From JBBSTY01 sp038235385 (lineage in GTDB: Bacteria; Actinomycetota; Acidimicrobiia; Acidimicrobiales; Acidimicrobilacustridaceae): a stretch of 64,000 nucleotides of DNA. Below the pieces are notes generated by a model. The model was given only the letters and a program-made list of their open reading frames with translations. It made no database searches and was not told the DNA's origin. The position numbers were made by a program, and so were the translations under genes. Below are positions 1 to 8,427 of this stretch, in pieces. The stretch lies in the NCBI GenBank assembly GCA_038235385.1, contig JBBSTY010000001.1, forward strand, positions 62,001 through 126,000. The letters are read 5' to 3'. Each line of letters opens with the position of its first letter. Position 1 is the first letter of the stretch.

Positions 1-423
1 GGTCGCCACGGCACCTATGGCGACAGCGTGCTCTCGGCCTCGGGGCAGGTCGATCCACCGATCCTCGGCATCGCGCTGGATGGATCGAACGGGACGGCCT
101 CGATCGGCGACACCGACGGAGGCGAGTACGACGGCGACCCGACGACCGACCGAGCGGTGGGGCCGATGCAGTTCATCCCGAGCACCTGGGTCCGTTGGGC
201 CCGCGACGGCAACGGTGACGGCAAGATCGATCCGCAGAACATGTACGACGCAGCCGTCGCCGCGGCCGAGTACCTGTGCCAGAAGGGGCCCGGTCTCGAC
301 ACCGACGAGGGGATCCGGCGGGGTGCGTTCTCGTACAACCAGTCGACCGAGTACGTGGAGCTGGTGCTCAGCCGCGCCAAGGACTACGACGCCTACGAGC
401 TCCCGCTCGTGACCCGTCGCTGA
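1..423 (+). CDS. Lytic transglycosylase-like protein, C-terminal part (5' truncated by window edge)
   Basis: The frame is open from the first base, so the start lies upstream; about 140 residues are visible. They contain a transglycosylase-type block (RAVGPMQFIPSTW), a calcium-loop-like DGNGDGKIDP, then DAAVAAAEYLC and AFSYNQSTEYVE, the order seen at the end of soluble lytic transglycosylase (MltB/SLT-like) domains that cleave the peptidoglycan glycan strand with release of anhydromuropeptides. The catalytic glutamate of this family normally precedes the GPMQF block and is probably outside the window, so activity cannot be judged. Export is expected but the signal sequence is not visible. Ends 41 bases before the O-methyltransferase. 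Confidence 0.8.
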   Translation, partial: GRHGTYGDSVLSASGQVDPPILGIALDGSNGTASIGDTDGGEYDGDPTTDRAVGPMQFIPSTWVRWARDGNGDGKIDPQNMYDAAVAAAEYLCQKGPGLDTDEGIRRGAFSYNQSTEYVELVLSRAKDYDAYELPLVTRR

Positions 424-452
424 TCGCGAGGAACCGGGAACCAGGCCGACGG

Positions 453-458
453 TAGGGT
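453..458 (+). promoter_or_regulatory. Candidate leaderless -10 element (TAGGGT)
   Basis: TAGGGT ends six bases before the ATG at 465, which would place transcription start at or next to the start codon. No convincing -35 box is seen. The same arrangement (TAnnnT, 5-7 bases, ATG) recurs before several other genes in the window. Confidence 0.4.
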
Positions 459-464
459 CGGCGC

Positions 465-1124
465 ATGGCTGATCCGAAGGACGTCACGCTCTCCCCCGAG
501 CTCCACGGGTACGTCGTCGCCCACGGGACGCCGCCCGACGAGCACCAGCTGGCCCTCATCGCCGAGACCGAGGCCCTCGGGTCCGTGGCGCGGATGCAGA
601 TCGCCCCGGAGCAGGGCGCCCTCATGACGCTCCTCGCACGGCTGGTCGGGGCCACGACGATCGTCGAGGTGGGCACGTTCACCGGGTACTCGACGTTGTG
701 CCTCGCCCGCGGCCTCGGCGCCGACGGCCGGGTGATCGCGTGCGACGTCAGCGAGGAGTGGACGGCGATCGGACGCCGCGCCTGGCGCGCCGCGGGGGTG
801 GCGGACCGCATCGACCTGCGCCTGGGTCCGGCGCTCGACACGCTGCGGGCGCTGCCGGCCGACCTCGTGGTCGATCTCGCCTTCCTCGATGCCGACAAGA
901 CGGGCTACGCCGCCTACGCCGCCGAGCTCATCCCCCGGTTGGCGCCCAACGGGCTGCTGCTGGTCGACAACGTGCTGTGGGGCGGCGGCGTCATCGACCC
1001 CGCTCGCACCGATCCCGACACCGAGGCGATCCGGGCGTTCAACGTCGCGTTGGCCGCCGACGACCGCCTCGATGTCGTCCTGGTGCCGATCGCCGACGGG
1101 CTGACCGTGGCCCGCAAACGTTGA
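465..1124 (+). CDS. O-methyltransferase, class I SAM-dependent (family 3, CCoAOMT-like)
   Basis: A 219-residue soluble protein with the usual length and block order of the O-methyltransferase family (Pfam Methyltransf_3): SAM motif I VEVGTFTGYSTLCLA near residue 67, acidic residue after strand 2 (VIACDVSEEW), a metal-site-like FLDADKTGYAAY and LLVDNVLWGGGV. Members transfer methyl from S-adenosylmethionine to a hydroxyl of catechol-like or other small substrates, usually with a divalent metal held by the Asp/Asn residues seen here. The substrate cannot be read from the sequence. No Shine-Dalgarno is evident before the ATG; a -10-like TAGGGT directly upstream suggests a leaderless message. Confidence 0.9.
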   Translation: MADPKDVTLSPELHGYVVAHGTPPDEHQLALIAETEALGSVARMQIAPEQGALMTLLARLVGATTIVEVGTFTGYSTLCLARGLGADGRVIACDVSEEWTAIGRRAWRAAGVADRIDLRLGPALDTLRALPADLVVDLAFLDADKTGYAAYAAELIPRLAPNGLLLVDNVLWGGGVIDPARTDPDTEAIRAFNVALAADDRLDVVLVPIADGLTVARKR

Positions 1125-1236
1125 TCGGCGATCCACGACGCAGCCGTTGACGCGCCTCGTGCCGCGAACCCTGCAACACTGCCCCCGGTGCCGGTGCCCC
1201 ATCCGGGATGCCGCAGTACCTGGACGTGTCGGGTCT

Positions 1237-1265
1237 TTGACAGCGCGACACGCCCGTCCTAGGTT
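1237..1265 (+). promoter_or_regulatory. Sigma70-type promoter for the ABC importer operon
   Basis: A perfect -35 hexamer TTGACA (1237-1242), a 17-base spacer and TAGGTT (1260-1265) lie about 80-95 bases before the substrate-binding protein start. This is the clearest housekeeping promoter in the window. Confidence 0.7.
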
Positions 1266-1347
1266 CCGCCCCGATCTGTGGCGCTGGTCACGGCGTTGCG
1301 GGGTGCAGAAGGATCAGTAGGGACGAGCCGATCGCCGGCTCCAGGAA

Positions 1348-3123
1348 ATGGGGGAACTCGTGTCGCAACGCTCTCCAGGAGCCCGTGCCGTCGTGCCCGG
1401 CGCTCCCCACGCACCACAGGAGTCGGGACCGCGCCGACACCGGCTGCTCCGCCGGGTCGCCGCACCGGTGTTGGTGGTCGGCTCGATCGGACTGCTCGCC
1501 GGCGCCTGCGGGACGAGCTCGGACGACTCCAGCTCGGGCACCCAGGTCAGCGGCGTCCAGGACAACAAGGTCGTCGAGAGCGCCGAGAAGCCAGTGTCGG
1601 GCGGCAGCATCACCTACGGCCTCGAGGCCGACACCGACGGGTACAACCCCACCGTCAACCGTTGGGCCATCTCGGGCGTGATGGTCGGCCTGGCGGTCTA
1701 CGACCCGCTCGCCGCCTACGACGTCGATTCGATCGCACGGCCCTACCTCGCCCAGACGATCACCCCCAACGCCGAGTTCACCGCCTGGGACCTGACGCTC
1801 CGCCCGGACATCACGTTCCACAACGGCACCCCGCTCGACGCCACGGCCATCAAGGATCTCTACGACACCCACCTCGCCTCCACGCTCACCGGCGCCGCGT
1901 TCAAGCCCACGCTCACCTCGGTCGAGGTCACCGGTCCGCTCAGCGTCCAGTTCAAGATGAGCGCGCCGTGGGTGTCGTTCCCCGGTGTGCTCACCGCCCA
2001 GACGGGCGTCGTGCCCGAGCCGTCGACCCTTGCGGACAAGGGTGGTCTCGAGCCCATCGGCACCGGGCCGTTCGTCTACCAGTCCTACGAGGCGAACAAC
2101 TTCTGGAAGGGCACGAAGAACACGGATTACTGGCGCAAGGATGCCGACGGCGTCCAGCTCCCCTACCTCGATGCCGTCGAGTTCAAGCCCATCCCGCTGC
2201 CGGAGACCCGCGACTCGGCCATGCAGGGCGGACAGATCCAGATGATGCACACCTCGACCGCCAAGTCGATCAAGGAGTGGCGCGAACGGGCCGCCGACGG
2301 CTCCTACCAGATCGTCGAGGATTCGGGCGAGGGCGAAGAGGGCTTCATCATCATCAACACCCAGAAGGCCCCGTTGAACGACCAGAACCTGCGCCGGGCG
2401 CTCGCCTACGCGACCGACCGTGAGGGCTACGCGGACGTCGTGAACGACAACGTGCTCGACATCGCCTACGGCCCGTTCAAGGAGTCCTCGCCCTGGTTCG
2501 CGGAGACCACCGACAACCCCACCTACGACCCGGCCAAGGCGCAGTCGCTGGTGGCCGAGTGGTCGGCGGCCAACGGCGGCGCCAAGCCGGCGTTCACGCT
2601 CGGGATCGGTTCCGGGGTCGAGGCCAACGCCCAGTACCTCGAGCAGAACTGGGAGGCCGCCGGCTTCGACATCACCATCGAGACGGTCGAGCAGGCCAGC
2701 TTCATCCTGCGAGCGGTCACCGGCGACTACCAGGCCAACCTGTGGCGCCAGTTCGGTGCACCGGACCCCGATGCCGACTTCTTGTGGTGGACGTCGGCGA
2801 ACGCCGGTGACGGCCCGGCGGGCGGGTTCACGCTCAACATCGCCCGCAACAAGTCCGAGTGCGTCGACACGGCCATCACCACCGGCCGCGAGACCGAGGA
2901 CCTCGACGCCCGCAAGAAGGCCTACGCCGACCTGCAGCAGTGCTTCGCCGACGAGCAGCCCTACATCTGGCTCGATCACGCCAACTGGATCATCGTGGCC
3001 ACGCCCCAGGTGCGCGGCATCACCAACGGTCCGCTCCCCGATGGGGAGGAGTCGCTCCCGATCGGCGGCGCCGGCGACTTCGGCGGCGTGACCCGGCTGA
3101 CCCAGACCTGGCTGGCGAGCTGA
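1348..3123 (+). CDS. ABC transporter substrate-binding lipoprotein, family 5 (oligopeptide/dipeptide type)
   Basis: About 590 residues, typical of SBP_bac_5 proteins. An arginine-rich N-terminus precedes a hydrophobic stretch ending in the lipobox LAGAC, so the mature protein should be lipid-anchored on the outer face of the membrane. Family hallmarks follow: GGSITYGLEADTDGYNP, the WDLTLRPDITFHNGTPLDA block and RALAYATDREGYADV. It would capture the ligand for the permease and ATPase genes downstream; peptides are the family norm but other solutes are possible. The ATG at 1348 has an AGGA only one base away; an in-frame GTG at 1360 with GGGGG five bases upstream is an equally good start. A strong hairpin follows the stop. 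Confidence 0.93.
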   Translation: MGELVSQRSPGARAVVPGAPHAPQESGPRRHRLLRRVAAPVLVVGSIGLLAGACGTSSDDSSSGTQVSGVQDNKVVESAEKPVSGGSITYGLEADTDGYNPTVNRWAISGVMVGLAVYDPLAAYDVDSIARPYLAQTITPNAEFTAWDLTLRPDITFHNGTPLDATAIKDLYDTHLASTLTGAAFKPTLTSVEVTGPLSVQFKMSAPWVSFPGVLTAQTGVVPEPSTLADKGGLEPIGTGPFVYQSYEANNFWKGTKNTDYWRKDADGVQLPYLDAVEFKPIPLPETRDSAMQGGQIQMMHTSTAKSIKEWRERAADGSYQIVEDSGEGEEGFIIINTQKAPLNDQNLRRALAYATDREGYADVVNDNVLDIAYGPFKESSPWFAETTDNPTYDPAKAQSLVAEWSAANGGAKPAFTLGIGSGVEANAQYLEQNWEAAGFDITIETVEQASFILRAVTGDYQANLWRQFGAPDPDADFLWWTSANAGDGPAGGFTLNIARNKSECVDTAITTGRETEDLDARKKAYADLQQCFADEQPYIWLDHANWIIVATPQVRGITNGPLPDGEESLPIGGAGDFGGVTRLTQTWLAS

Positions 3124-3125
3124 TC

Positions 3126-3179
3126 GGCCACGAGGGTGGGGTGCGGCGCGACGCCGCCCCCACCCCGGCCGGCCGTGGC
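3126..3179 (+). terminator. Hairpin after the binding-protein gene
   Basis: Outer arms GCCACG (3127-3132) and CGTGGC (3174-3179) enclose a second GC-rich stem, GGTGGGG.GCGGCG against CGCCGC.CCCCACC, separated by CGA. There is no T-tract. In binding-protein-dependent importers such a hairpin between the binding protein and permease genes commonly stabilises the upstream message or reduces read-through. Confidence 0.6.
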
Positions 3180-3288
3180 ACGTGACGGCGGTCATGGCCA
3201 CTAAGGTGACGCAACAGTCAGTAGTGGCGGTCCGCCCGGGGGGCCGGTCGCCGAACAGGTCGGGTGTACCCGGCCGAGGGGGAAGCAC

Positions 3289-4242
3289 ATGAGGTTCGTG
3301 TGGAAGCGTCTGGCGCAGCTGGTCATCGTGTTGTTCTTCGTGACCTTCTTCTCGTTCCTGATGCTCAGCCTGCAACCGGGTGACCCTGCCCTGGTGAAGT
3401 GCGGGTTCGGTTGCGACGACGCCGCCTACGCGCTGACCCGCGAGGAGATGGGCCTCAACCGACCGGTCGTCGTGCAGTACGCGGACTGGCTGGCGGGTGT
3501 CCTCACCGGCGACCTCGGGGTCTCGGCGGTGAACCAGCAGCCGGTCTCGGAGGAGCTGGCCAACAAGTTGCCGGTCACCATCGAGCTGCTCATCTTCAGC
3601 CAGCTCATCTCGCTGGCCATCGCCATCCCCCTCGGTGTGGCCAGCGCCCGAAAACCGAACGGCCGCGTCGACAAGGGATCGGCCCTCGTCGGGTTCGTGT
3701 TCCTCGCCACCCCGGTGTTCGTCACCGGCATCGTCCTGGTGAACTTCTTCGCCGTGCGCCTCAAGATCTTCCCGGCCACGTTCGCCCCGGACTTCCTCGA
3801 CGATCCGCTCGGCAACCTGCGTTCGCTCGTGCTCCCCTCGGTCACGCTCGCCCTCGCGGAGGTGGCGGTCGTCAGCCGCCTGTTGCGCACCGATCTCATC
3901 GCCACGCTCCAGGAGGACTACATCATGATGGCGAAGGCCAAGGGGCTCACGTCCCGGCGCATCATGTGGCGCCACGCCTTCCGGCCGTCGACGTTCTCGC
4001 TGGTCACCGTGGTCGGCTTGCGCATCGGTGGGCTCATCGGCGGCACGATCATCATCGAGCAGCTCTTCGCCCTCAACGGCATGGGCCGCTACCTGATCGA
4101 GAGCATCTCGCGCCGCGACTACGTACCCCTGCAGGGCGCCGTGGTGATCATCGCGGTGACCTACGTGCTCATCAACTTCGCCGTCGACCTGTTCTACGCC
4201 GTCCTCGACCCCAGGATTCGCCATGCCCGATCCATCGCCTAG
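3289..4242 (+). CDS. ABC transporter permease, DppB/OppB type
   Basis: A 317-residue membrane protein. It opens with a first helix (RLAQLVIVLFFVTFFSFLML) followed by a periplasmic segment with LQPGDPA, as in DppB/OppB, then five more helices. The EAA coupling motif is present as MMAKAKGLTSRRIMWRHAFRP (about residues 208-228), which docks onto the ATPase. A GAGGGGGAA Shine-Dalgarno precedes the ATG. The gene overlaps the next permease by 20 bases, indicating coupled translation. It forms one half of the importer channel with the following DppC-type subunit. Confidence 0.94.
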   Translation: MRFVWKRLAQLVIVLFFVTFFSFLMLSLQPGDPALVKCGFGCDDAAYALTREEMGLNRPVVVQYADWLAGVLTGDLGVSAVNQQPVSEELANKLPVTIELLIFSQLISLAIAIPLGVASARKPNGRVDKGSALVGFVFLATPVFVTGIVLVNFFAVRLKIFPATFAPDFLDDPLGNLRSLVLPSVTLALAEVAVVSRLLRTDLIATLQEDYIMMAKAKGLTSRRIMWRHAFRPSTFSLVTVVGLRIGGLIGGTIIIEQLFALNGMGRYLIESISRRDYVPLQGAVVIIAVTYVLINFAVDLFYAVLDPRIRHARSIA

Positions 4243-5185
4243 CGAAGCCCGCCTGCTCGAACCGTCCAACAACGCGTACGAGACAGCCATCACCATCGAC
4301 GAGGAGATGTCCAACGAGGAGCGCGAGCTGCTCAGCGAGGACGAGCTCGGTGGTTTCGTCAAGAAGACCTTGGGACCCGCCTTCTGGATCGCCATGGCCT
4401 GGTTCGTGCTCATCGCCGGGCTCGCCATCCTGGCGCCGCTGCTCACCGACAAGGGGATCCTCCTCGACCCCTACAAGCTCGACAAGAAGTTCCTCGCGCC
4501 GAGCAGCGCACACTGGCTGGGCACCGACGACCTCGGCCGAGATGTGCTCTCCCGGCTCATCTGGGGGGCGCGGGTGTCGCTGTCGGTGGGGTTCGCGTCG
4601 ATCGCGCTCGGATTGTTGTTCGGGGTCACCATCGGCGTCGTCTCCGGCTACCTCAAGGGGTGGATCGACTCGTCACTGATGACCGCCATGGACATCATCT
4701 TGGCGTTCCCCGCCCTGTTGCTCGCCCTCTCGATCATCGGGTTCAGCGGCCAGCGCACCATCCCGTTCATCTCCATCGCCATCGGCGTCGTCGCCATCCC
4801 CTCGATCGCCCGCCTCGTCCGGGCCAACACGCTGTCGTTCCGCGAGCGCGAGTTCGTCCTGGCCTCGCGCACCCTGGGCGCCAGCCACGGCCGGATCCTC
4901 GCCCGGGAGATCCTTCCCAACGTCGTGCCCCCCGTCGTCTCGTTCGCCGTCATCGGCATCGCCGTGGCCATCACCGCCGAGGCGGGGCTCGCCTTCCTCG
5001 GTGTCTCGGTCGAGCTGCCCACGGCCACGTGGGGCGGCATGATCAACGCGGCCCGGCCGCAGCTCCAGAACCAGCCGCTCCAGGTGTTCATCCCGTGTGT
5101 CGTGCTGACCGTCACGGTGATGGCCTTCTACCTCATCGGCGACCGTCTGCGGGCCTACTTCGACGTCAAGGAAGGTGGCCTGTGA
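4223..5185 (+). CDS. ABC transporter permease, DppC/OppC type
   Basis: A 320-residue polytopic protein with the DppC/OppC layout: a cytoplasmic N-terminal tail of about 50 residues rich in acidic residues, a first helix (FWIAMAWFVLIAGLAILAPLL), the conserved periplasmic HWLGTDDLGRDVLSRLIWGA, and the coupling loop EFVLASRTLGASHGRILAREILP. These features assign it as the second channel subunit. Its start lies inside the end of the DppB-type gene and its TGA overlaps the GTG of the first ATPase, so the three genes are translated as a block. Confidence 0.94.
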   Translation: MPDPSPSEARLLEPSNNAYETAITIDEEMSNEERELLSEDELGGFVKKTLGPAFWIAMAWFVLIAGLAILAPLLTDKGILLDPYKLDKKFLAPSSAHWLGTDDLGRDVLSRLIWGARVSLSVGFASIALGLLFGVTIGVVSGYLKGWIDSSLMTAMDIILAFPALLLALSIIGFSGQRTIPFISIAIGVVAIPSIARLVRANTLSFREREFVLASRTLGASHGRILAREILPNVVPPVVSFAVIGIAVAITAEAGLAFLGVSVELPTATWGGMINAARPQLQNQPLQVFIPCVVLTVTVMAFYLIGDRLRAYFDVKEGGL

Positions 5186-6321
5186 GGCGGAAGATCGTCA
5201 GCGGTCCCGGCGGCCGCGAGACCGACCCCAACGCCCACCTCCTCGAGGTGGTCGACCTCAAGACCCACTACCTCACCGGGCGCGGTGCGGTCCGCGCCGT
5301 CGACGGCGTCTCGCTCACCCTCGACCGGGGCAAGACCCTCGGTGTGGTGGGCGAATCCGGGTCGGGCAAGACCCAGCTCTCACGGTCCATCATGGGCCTG
5401 CTGCCCACCACCAACATCGTGCGTGCCGGCCAGATCTTCTACGAGGGCCACGACATCATCGGCTACTCCCCCGACCAGATGCGCAGCGTCTGGGGCTCGG
5501 AGATGTCGATGGTCTTCCAGGACCCCATGACCTCGCTCAACCCGGTCATCAAGGTAGGGCGCCAGATCACCGAGTCGCTGCGGTTCCACCTCTCGCTCGA
5601 CAAGGGCGAGGCGGCGGCCACCGCGCTGGCCCTGCTCACCTCGGTCGGGATCCCCGAGCCCGCCCAGCGGCTCGAGGAGTACCCCCACCAGCTCTCGGGC
5701 GGGATGCGCCAGCGCGTGACCATCGCCATCGCACTGGCGTGCGGCCCCAAGCTGCTCTTCGCCGACGAGCCCACCACCGCGCTGGACGTCACCGTGCAGG
5801 CCCAGATCCTCGAGCTGTTGCAGGAGCAGCAGAAGGAACGGCACATGGCGTTGATCCTCGTCACCCCCGACCTCGGCGTGGGCGCCGGTCGGACCGACGA
5901 GATCGCGGTGATGTACGGCGGCAAGGTGGCCGAGCAGGCCCCCACCCCGACGCTCTTCGCCAACATGAAGCACCCGTACACCGAGGCGCTGCTCAACTCG
6001 ATCCCCAAGATCGAGCAGCCCAGCCACACCCGCCTCGAGGCCATCGGCGGCCGACCCCCGGATCTGGTGAACCCGCCGAAGGGGTGCAACTTCTCGCCCC
6101 GCTGCCCCTACGCCCAGGACCGGTGCCGCACCGAGGATCCGCCCCTCATCGAAGCCGAGACCCCCGGCCACGTCTACCGCTGCTGGTTCCCGGTCGACTC
6201 CCCCGAAGGCCGCGACGCCCTGGCCCGCAACGTCGCCGCCGGCGTCCCCAACGCCGTGCAGCTCGCCGAGACACCGGTGGCGGATCCAGCCGTCGTCTCG
6301 TCCCCAGCCCCCGCCTCCTAG
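5182..6321 (+). CDS. ABC transporter ATP-binding protein, DppD/OppD type, with H-loop His replaced by Pro
   Basis: 379 residues from a GTG that overlaps the preceding stop (GTGA) and has AAGGTGG upstream. Walker A GESGSGKT (57-64), Q-loop Gln113, signature LSGGMRQR (171-178) and Walker B LLFADEP with Asp195/Glu196 are intact, and the C-terminal oligopeptide-family region ([12 protein letters not shown], cysteine motif [14 protein letters not shown]) is present. The switch region reads [11 protein letters not shown]: the histidine that contacts the ATP gamma-phosphate, expected in VTHDLGVVAG, is proline (codon 5866-5868, residue 229), and a nearby valine has become glycine. The subunit should bind ATP, but hydrolysis at its site may be impaired unless this is a sequencing error. 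Confidence 0.93.
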   Translation: MRRKIVSGPGGRETDPNAHLLEVVDLKTHYLTGRGAVRAVDGVSLTLDRGKTLGVVGESGSGKTQLSRSIMGLLPTTNIVRAGQIFYEGHDIIGYSPDQMRSVWGSEMSMVFQDPMTSLNPVIKVGRQITESLRFHLSLDKGEAAATALALLTSVGIPEPAQRLEEYPHQLSGGMRQRVTIAIALACGPKLLFADEPTTALDVTVQAQILELLQEQQKERHMALILVTPDLGVGAGRTDEIAVMYGGKVAEQAPTPTLFANMKHPYTEALLNSIPKIEQPSHTRLEAIGGRPPDLVNPPKGCNFSPRCPYAQDRCRTEDPPLIEAETPGHVYRCWFPVDSPEGRDALARNVAAGVPNAVQLAETPVADPAVVSSPAPAS

Positions 6322-6334
6322 AGAGAAGATCAAC

Positions 6335-7828
6335 ATGGCCGGAAGCGGCACCGCGCATCTGCGCACCACGGGCGAGACCCTCCTCCGGGCCGAGAACCTC
6401 GTGGTCGAGTTCCCCGTCGGGCGCACCGGCCTGAAGGTCCATGCCGTGTCCGACGTGTCGATCGACGTGCGCGAGGGCGAGACCCTCGGGTTGGTCGGCG
6501 AGTCCGGCTGCGGCAAGTCCACCACCGGGCGGGCGCTCATGCAGCTCCCACGCCCCACCGCGGGCGAGGTCGTGTACCACGGCACCGATCTCACGACCCT
6601 GTCGGGTCAGGACCTGCGCCGGCTCCGGCCCGAGATGCAGATGATCTTCCAGGATCCGATCTCGTCGCTCAACCCGCGACGCCGGGTCGGGCGCATCGTC
6701 GCCGAGCCGCTGCGCATCTGGGCCAGCGAGCACCACCCCCCGGTCGGCCCGATCAAGGCGGCGACCCGGTTGCTCACCGCCGGCGCCATCGTGCAGGCGC
6801 TGCTCTTCGCCGCGCTGGCGCTCCTGTGGCTCATCAACTCGGGCATCACCTTCCTGATGGCCTGGGAGTTCACCTTCCTCGGCGGGGTCGACGAGTGGTT
6901 GCGGGCGAGCACGGGGGCGCTCGTCCTCGGCGCCGGGGTCTTCGCGCCGGTTCTCGCCGCCCTCGCCCCCAACCTCCGCGATCGGGTCCGGGCCGCACGG
7001 CTGGGTCTGATCGGGGTCACCGTCGTGTCGTGCCTCGTGTTCGCCAGCCTGTTCGCGAGCGACGGGATCACCAGCGCGGGCACCGTGTCGTTCGCCGTCG
7101 CGGCGCTGGCCACCGTGCTCGCCTCGGTGCTGGCGCTCGCGGTGCCGGCATCGATCGCCGACTTCAGGCACATGGTCGACGTCCGGGCCCAGCACCGGGC
7201 CAAGGTCGAGGAGGTCCTCGAGGCCGTCGGCATCGATCCCGAATCCGCGGTGAACCGGCGGCCCCACGAGTTCTCCGGCGGCCAGTGCCAGCGCATCTGC
7301 ATCGCCCGGGCACTCGTGCTCGACCCCAAGCTCATCATCTGCGACGAGCCCGTCTCGGCGCTCGACGTGTCGGTGCAGGCCCAGATCCTGAACCTGCTCG
7401 AGGACATGAAGCAGCGCTACGGGCTCACGCTCGTCTTCATCGCCCACGACCTCGCCGTGGTCAAGAACGTCAGCGACCGGGTGGCGGTGATGTACCTCGG
7501 GAAGCTGTGCGAGGTGGCGCCCCCCGACGATCTCTACGCCAAGCCGGCCCATCCCTACACCGCTGCGCTCCTCAGCTCCATCCCCGTCCCGGACCCGAGC
7601 TACCGACCCGATGTCGACGCCGCGCTCTCGGGCGAGATCCCCTCGCCGGTGTCGCCGCCCAGCGGCTGCCGGTTCCGGACCCGGTGCCCCAAGGCCCAGG
7701 ACATGTGCGCCCAGGTCGAGCCCAAGATGCGCCAGATCGGCCTCGGCCACCACGTGGCCTGCCACTTCCCCATCGAGCTCGGCGAGACGCGCCGCCCCCA
7801 GGCCAGGACCGGCAGCGCCACCCGGTGA
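6335..7828 (+). CDS. ABC transporter ATP-binding protein, DppF/OppF type, with a four-helix membrane insertion
   Basis: 497 residues, about 150 more than the family norm. Walker A GESGCGKST (55-63) and Q-loop Gln106 are followed, after EPLRIW at 129, by about 160 extra residues containing four hydrophobic segments (about 146-167, 193-212, 222-243, 249-272). The ATPase sequence then resumes with KVEEVLEAVGID (about 290), signature FSGGQCQR (313-320), Walker B LIICDE (333-338), an intact switch His371, and the C-terminal HPYTAALLSSIP and CRFRTRCPKAQDMC blocks. The insert lies in the helical subdomain between Q-loop and signature. An even helix count leaves both ATPase halves in the cytoplasm. 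It pairs with the H-loop-defective ATPase 13 bases upstream. The frame is continuous, so this is not an assembly join of two genes. Confidence 0.92.
   Translation: MAGSGTAHLRTTGETLLRAENLVVEFPVGRTGLKVHAVSDVSIDVREGETLGLVGESGCGKSTTGRALMQLPRPTAGEVVYHGTDLTTLSGQDLRRLRPEMQMIFQDPISSLNPRRRVGRIVAEPLRIWASEHHPPVGPIKAATRLLTAGAIVQALLFAALALLWLINSGITFLMAWEFTFLGGVDEWLRASTGALVLGAGVFAPVLAALAPNLRDRVRAARLGLIGVTVVSCLVFASLFASDGITSAGTVSFAVAALATVLASVLALAVPASIADFRHMVDVRAQHRAKVEEVLEAVGIDPESAVNRRPHEFSGGQCQRICIARALVLDPKLIICDEPVSALDVSVQAQILNLLEDMKQRYGLTLVFIAHDLAVVKNVSDRVAVMYLGKLCEVAPPDDLYAKPAHPYTAALLSSIPVPDPSYRPDVDAALSGEIPSPVSPPSGCRFRTRCPKAQDMCAQVEPKMRQIGLGHHVACHFPIELGETRRPQARTGSATR
6722..7204 (+). other. In-frame segment encoding the membrane insertion of the second importer ATPase
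   Basis: This stretch encodes residues about 130-290 of the ATPase. It is rich in Ala, Leu and Val with Trp/Arg/Asp at the helix borders (for example DEWLRAS and APNLRDRVRAARLG between helices), as expected of a true integral segment. Codon use is the same GC-rich pattern as the flanks, so recent insertion of foreign DNA is not apparent. Confidence 0.75.
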
Positions 7829-7947
7829 GCACCGGTCCCTGCGGGGGCCGCTGACCCACTCCTCCTCCAGGACCCGGCGGCACCGACGTCGGGCCTCTGC
7901 GGCGCGGCATCGATCCGGACGGGCCGAGCGCGTGCCAACATGGGTGC

Positions 7948-8427
7948 ATGTCAACGCCTCCCGCCATGGAAATCGACGAGACCATGATCTACACGGTCAC
8001 CATCGCCACCGATCGGGGCACGATCGTGATGGACCTCGACCCGCAGCTCGCCCCGAAGTCGGTGAACAACTTCGTCTCGCTCGCCAAGCGGGGCTACTAC
8101 GACAAGCTCACGTTCCACCGCGTCGAGCCCGGGTTCGTGATCCAGGGTGGCTGCCCCCAGGGCACCGGCACCGGTGGCCCGGGCTACAAGTTCGAGGACG
8201 AACCGGTGCAGGGCGAGTACGTGGCGGGAGCCGTCGCCATGGCCAACGCCGGGCCGAACACCAACGGCTCGCAGTTCTTCATCTGCCTCGCCGATCTGGG
8301 CTCCAACCTGGCCAAGAACTACAACCTGTTCGGTCACGTCACCGACGGCATGGACACGGTGCTCGCCACCCAGAAGGGCGACACCATGTTGTCGGTCAAC
8401 GTCCGAGAGCGGCCCCGCCCCGCCTGA
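7948..8427 (+). CDS. Peptidyl-prolyl cis-trans isomerase, cyclophilin type
   Basis: 159 residues without signal sequence, so cytoplasmic. Cyclophilin signature blocks are present in order: SVNNFVSLAKRGYYDKLTFH, FVIQGGCPQGTGTGGPGYKF, VAMANAGPNTNGSQFFI and YNLFGHVTDGMD. The catalytic arginine position of the family (FHR) and the QGG/GSQFF substrate groove are intact, so it should catalyse prolyl isomerisation in protein folding. An internal ATG at 7984 (MIYTVTIATD) matches the usual family start better than the ATG at 7948. The TGA stop overlaps the first unit of a heptamer repeat array. Confidence 0.93.
   Translation: MSTPPAMEIDETMIYTVTIATDRGTIVMDLDPQLAPKSVNNFVSLAKRGYYDKLTFHRVEPGFVIQGGCPQGTGTGGPGYKFEDEPVQGEYVAGAVAMANAGPNTNGSQFFICLADLGSNLAKNYNLFGHVTDGMDTVLATQKGDTMLSVNVRERPRPA

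Noticed and set aside
1146..1152. TTGACG near 1147 as another -35 for the importer operon
   Set aside because: No acceptable -10 at 16-18 bases; the TTGACA at 1237 with TAGGTT is far better.
1288..4452. Minus-strand open frame of about 1050 codons opposite the binding protein and permease genes
   Set aside because: It mirrors the GC-rich third positions of the real plus-strand genes; its product is rich in Arg, Gly, His, Asp with no domain.
6335..7828. Two separate genes (an ATPase fragment plus a small membrane protein plus an ATPase fragment)
   Set aside because: No stop codon or internal start is needed; one frame runs throughout with both ATPase halves in the right order and no duplicated motif.
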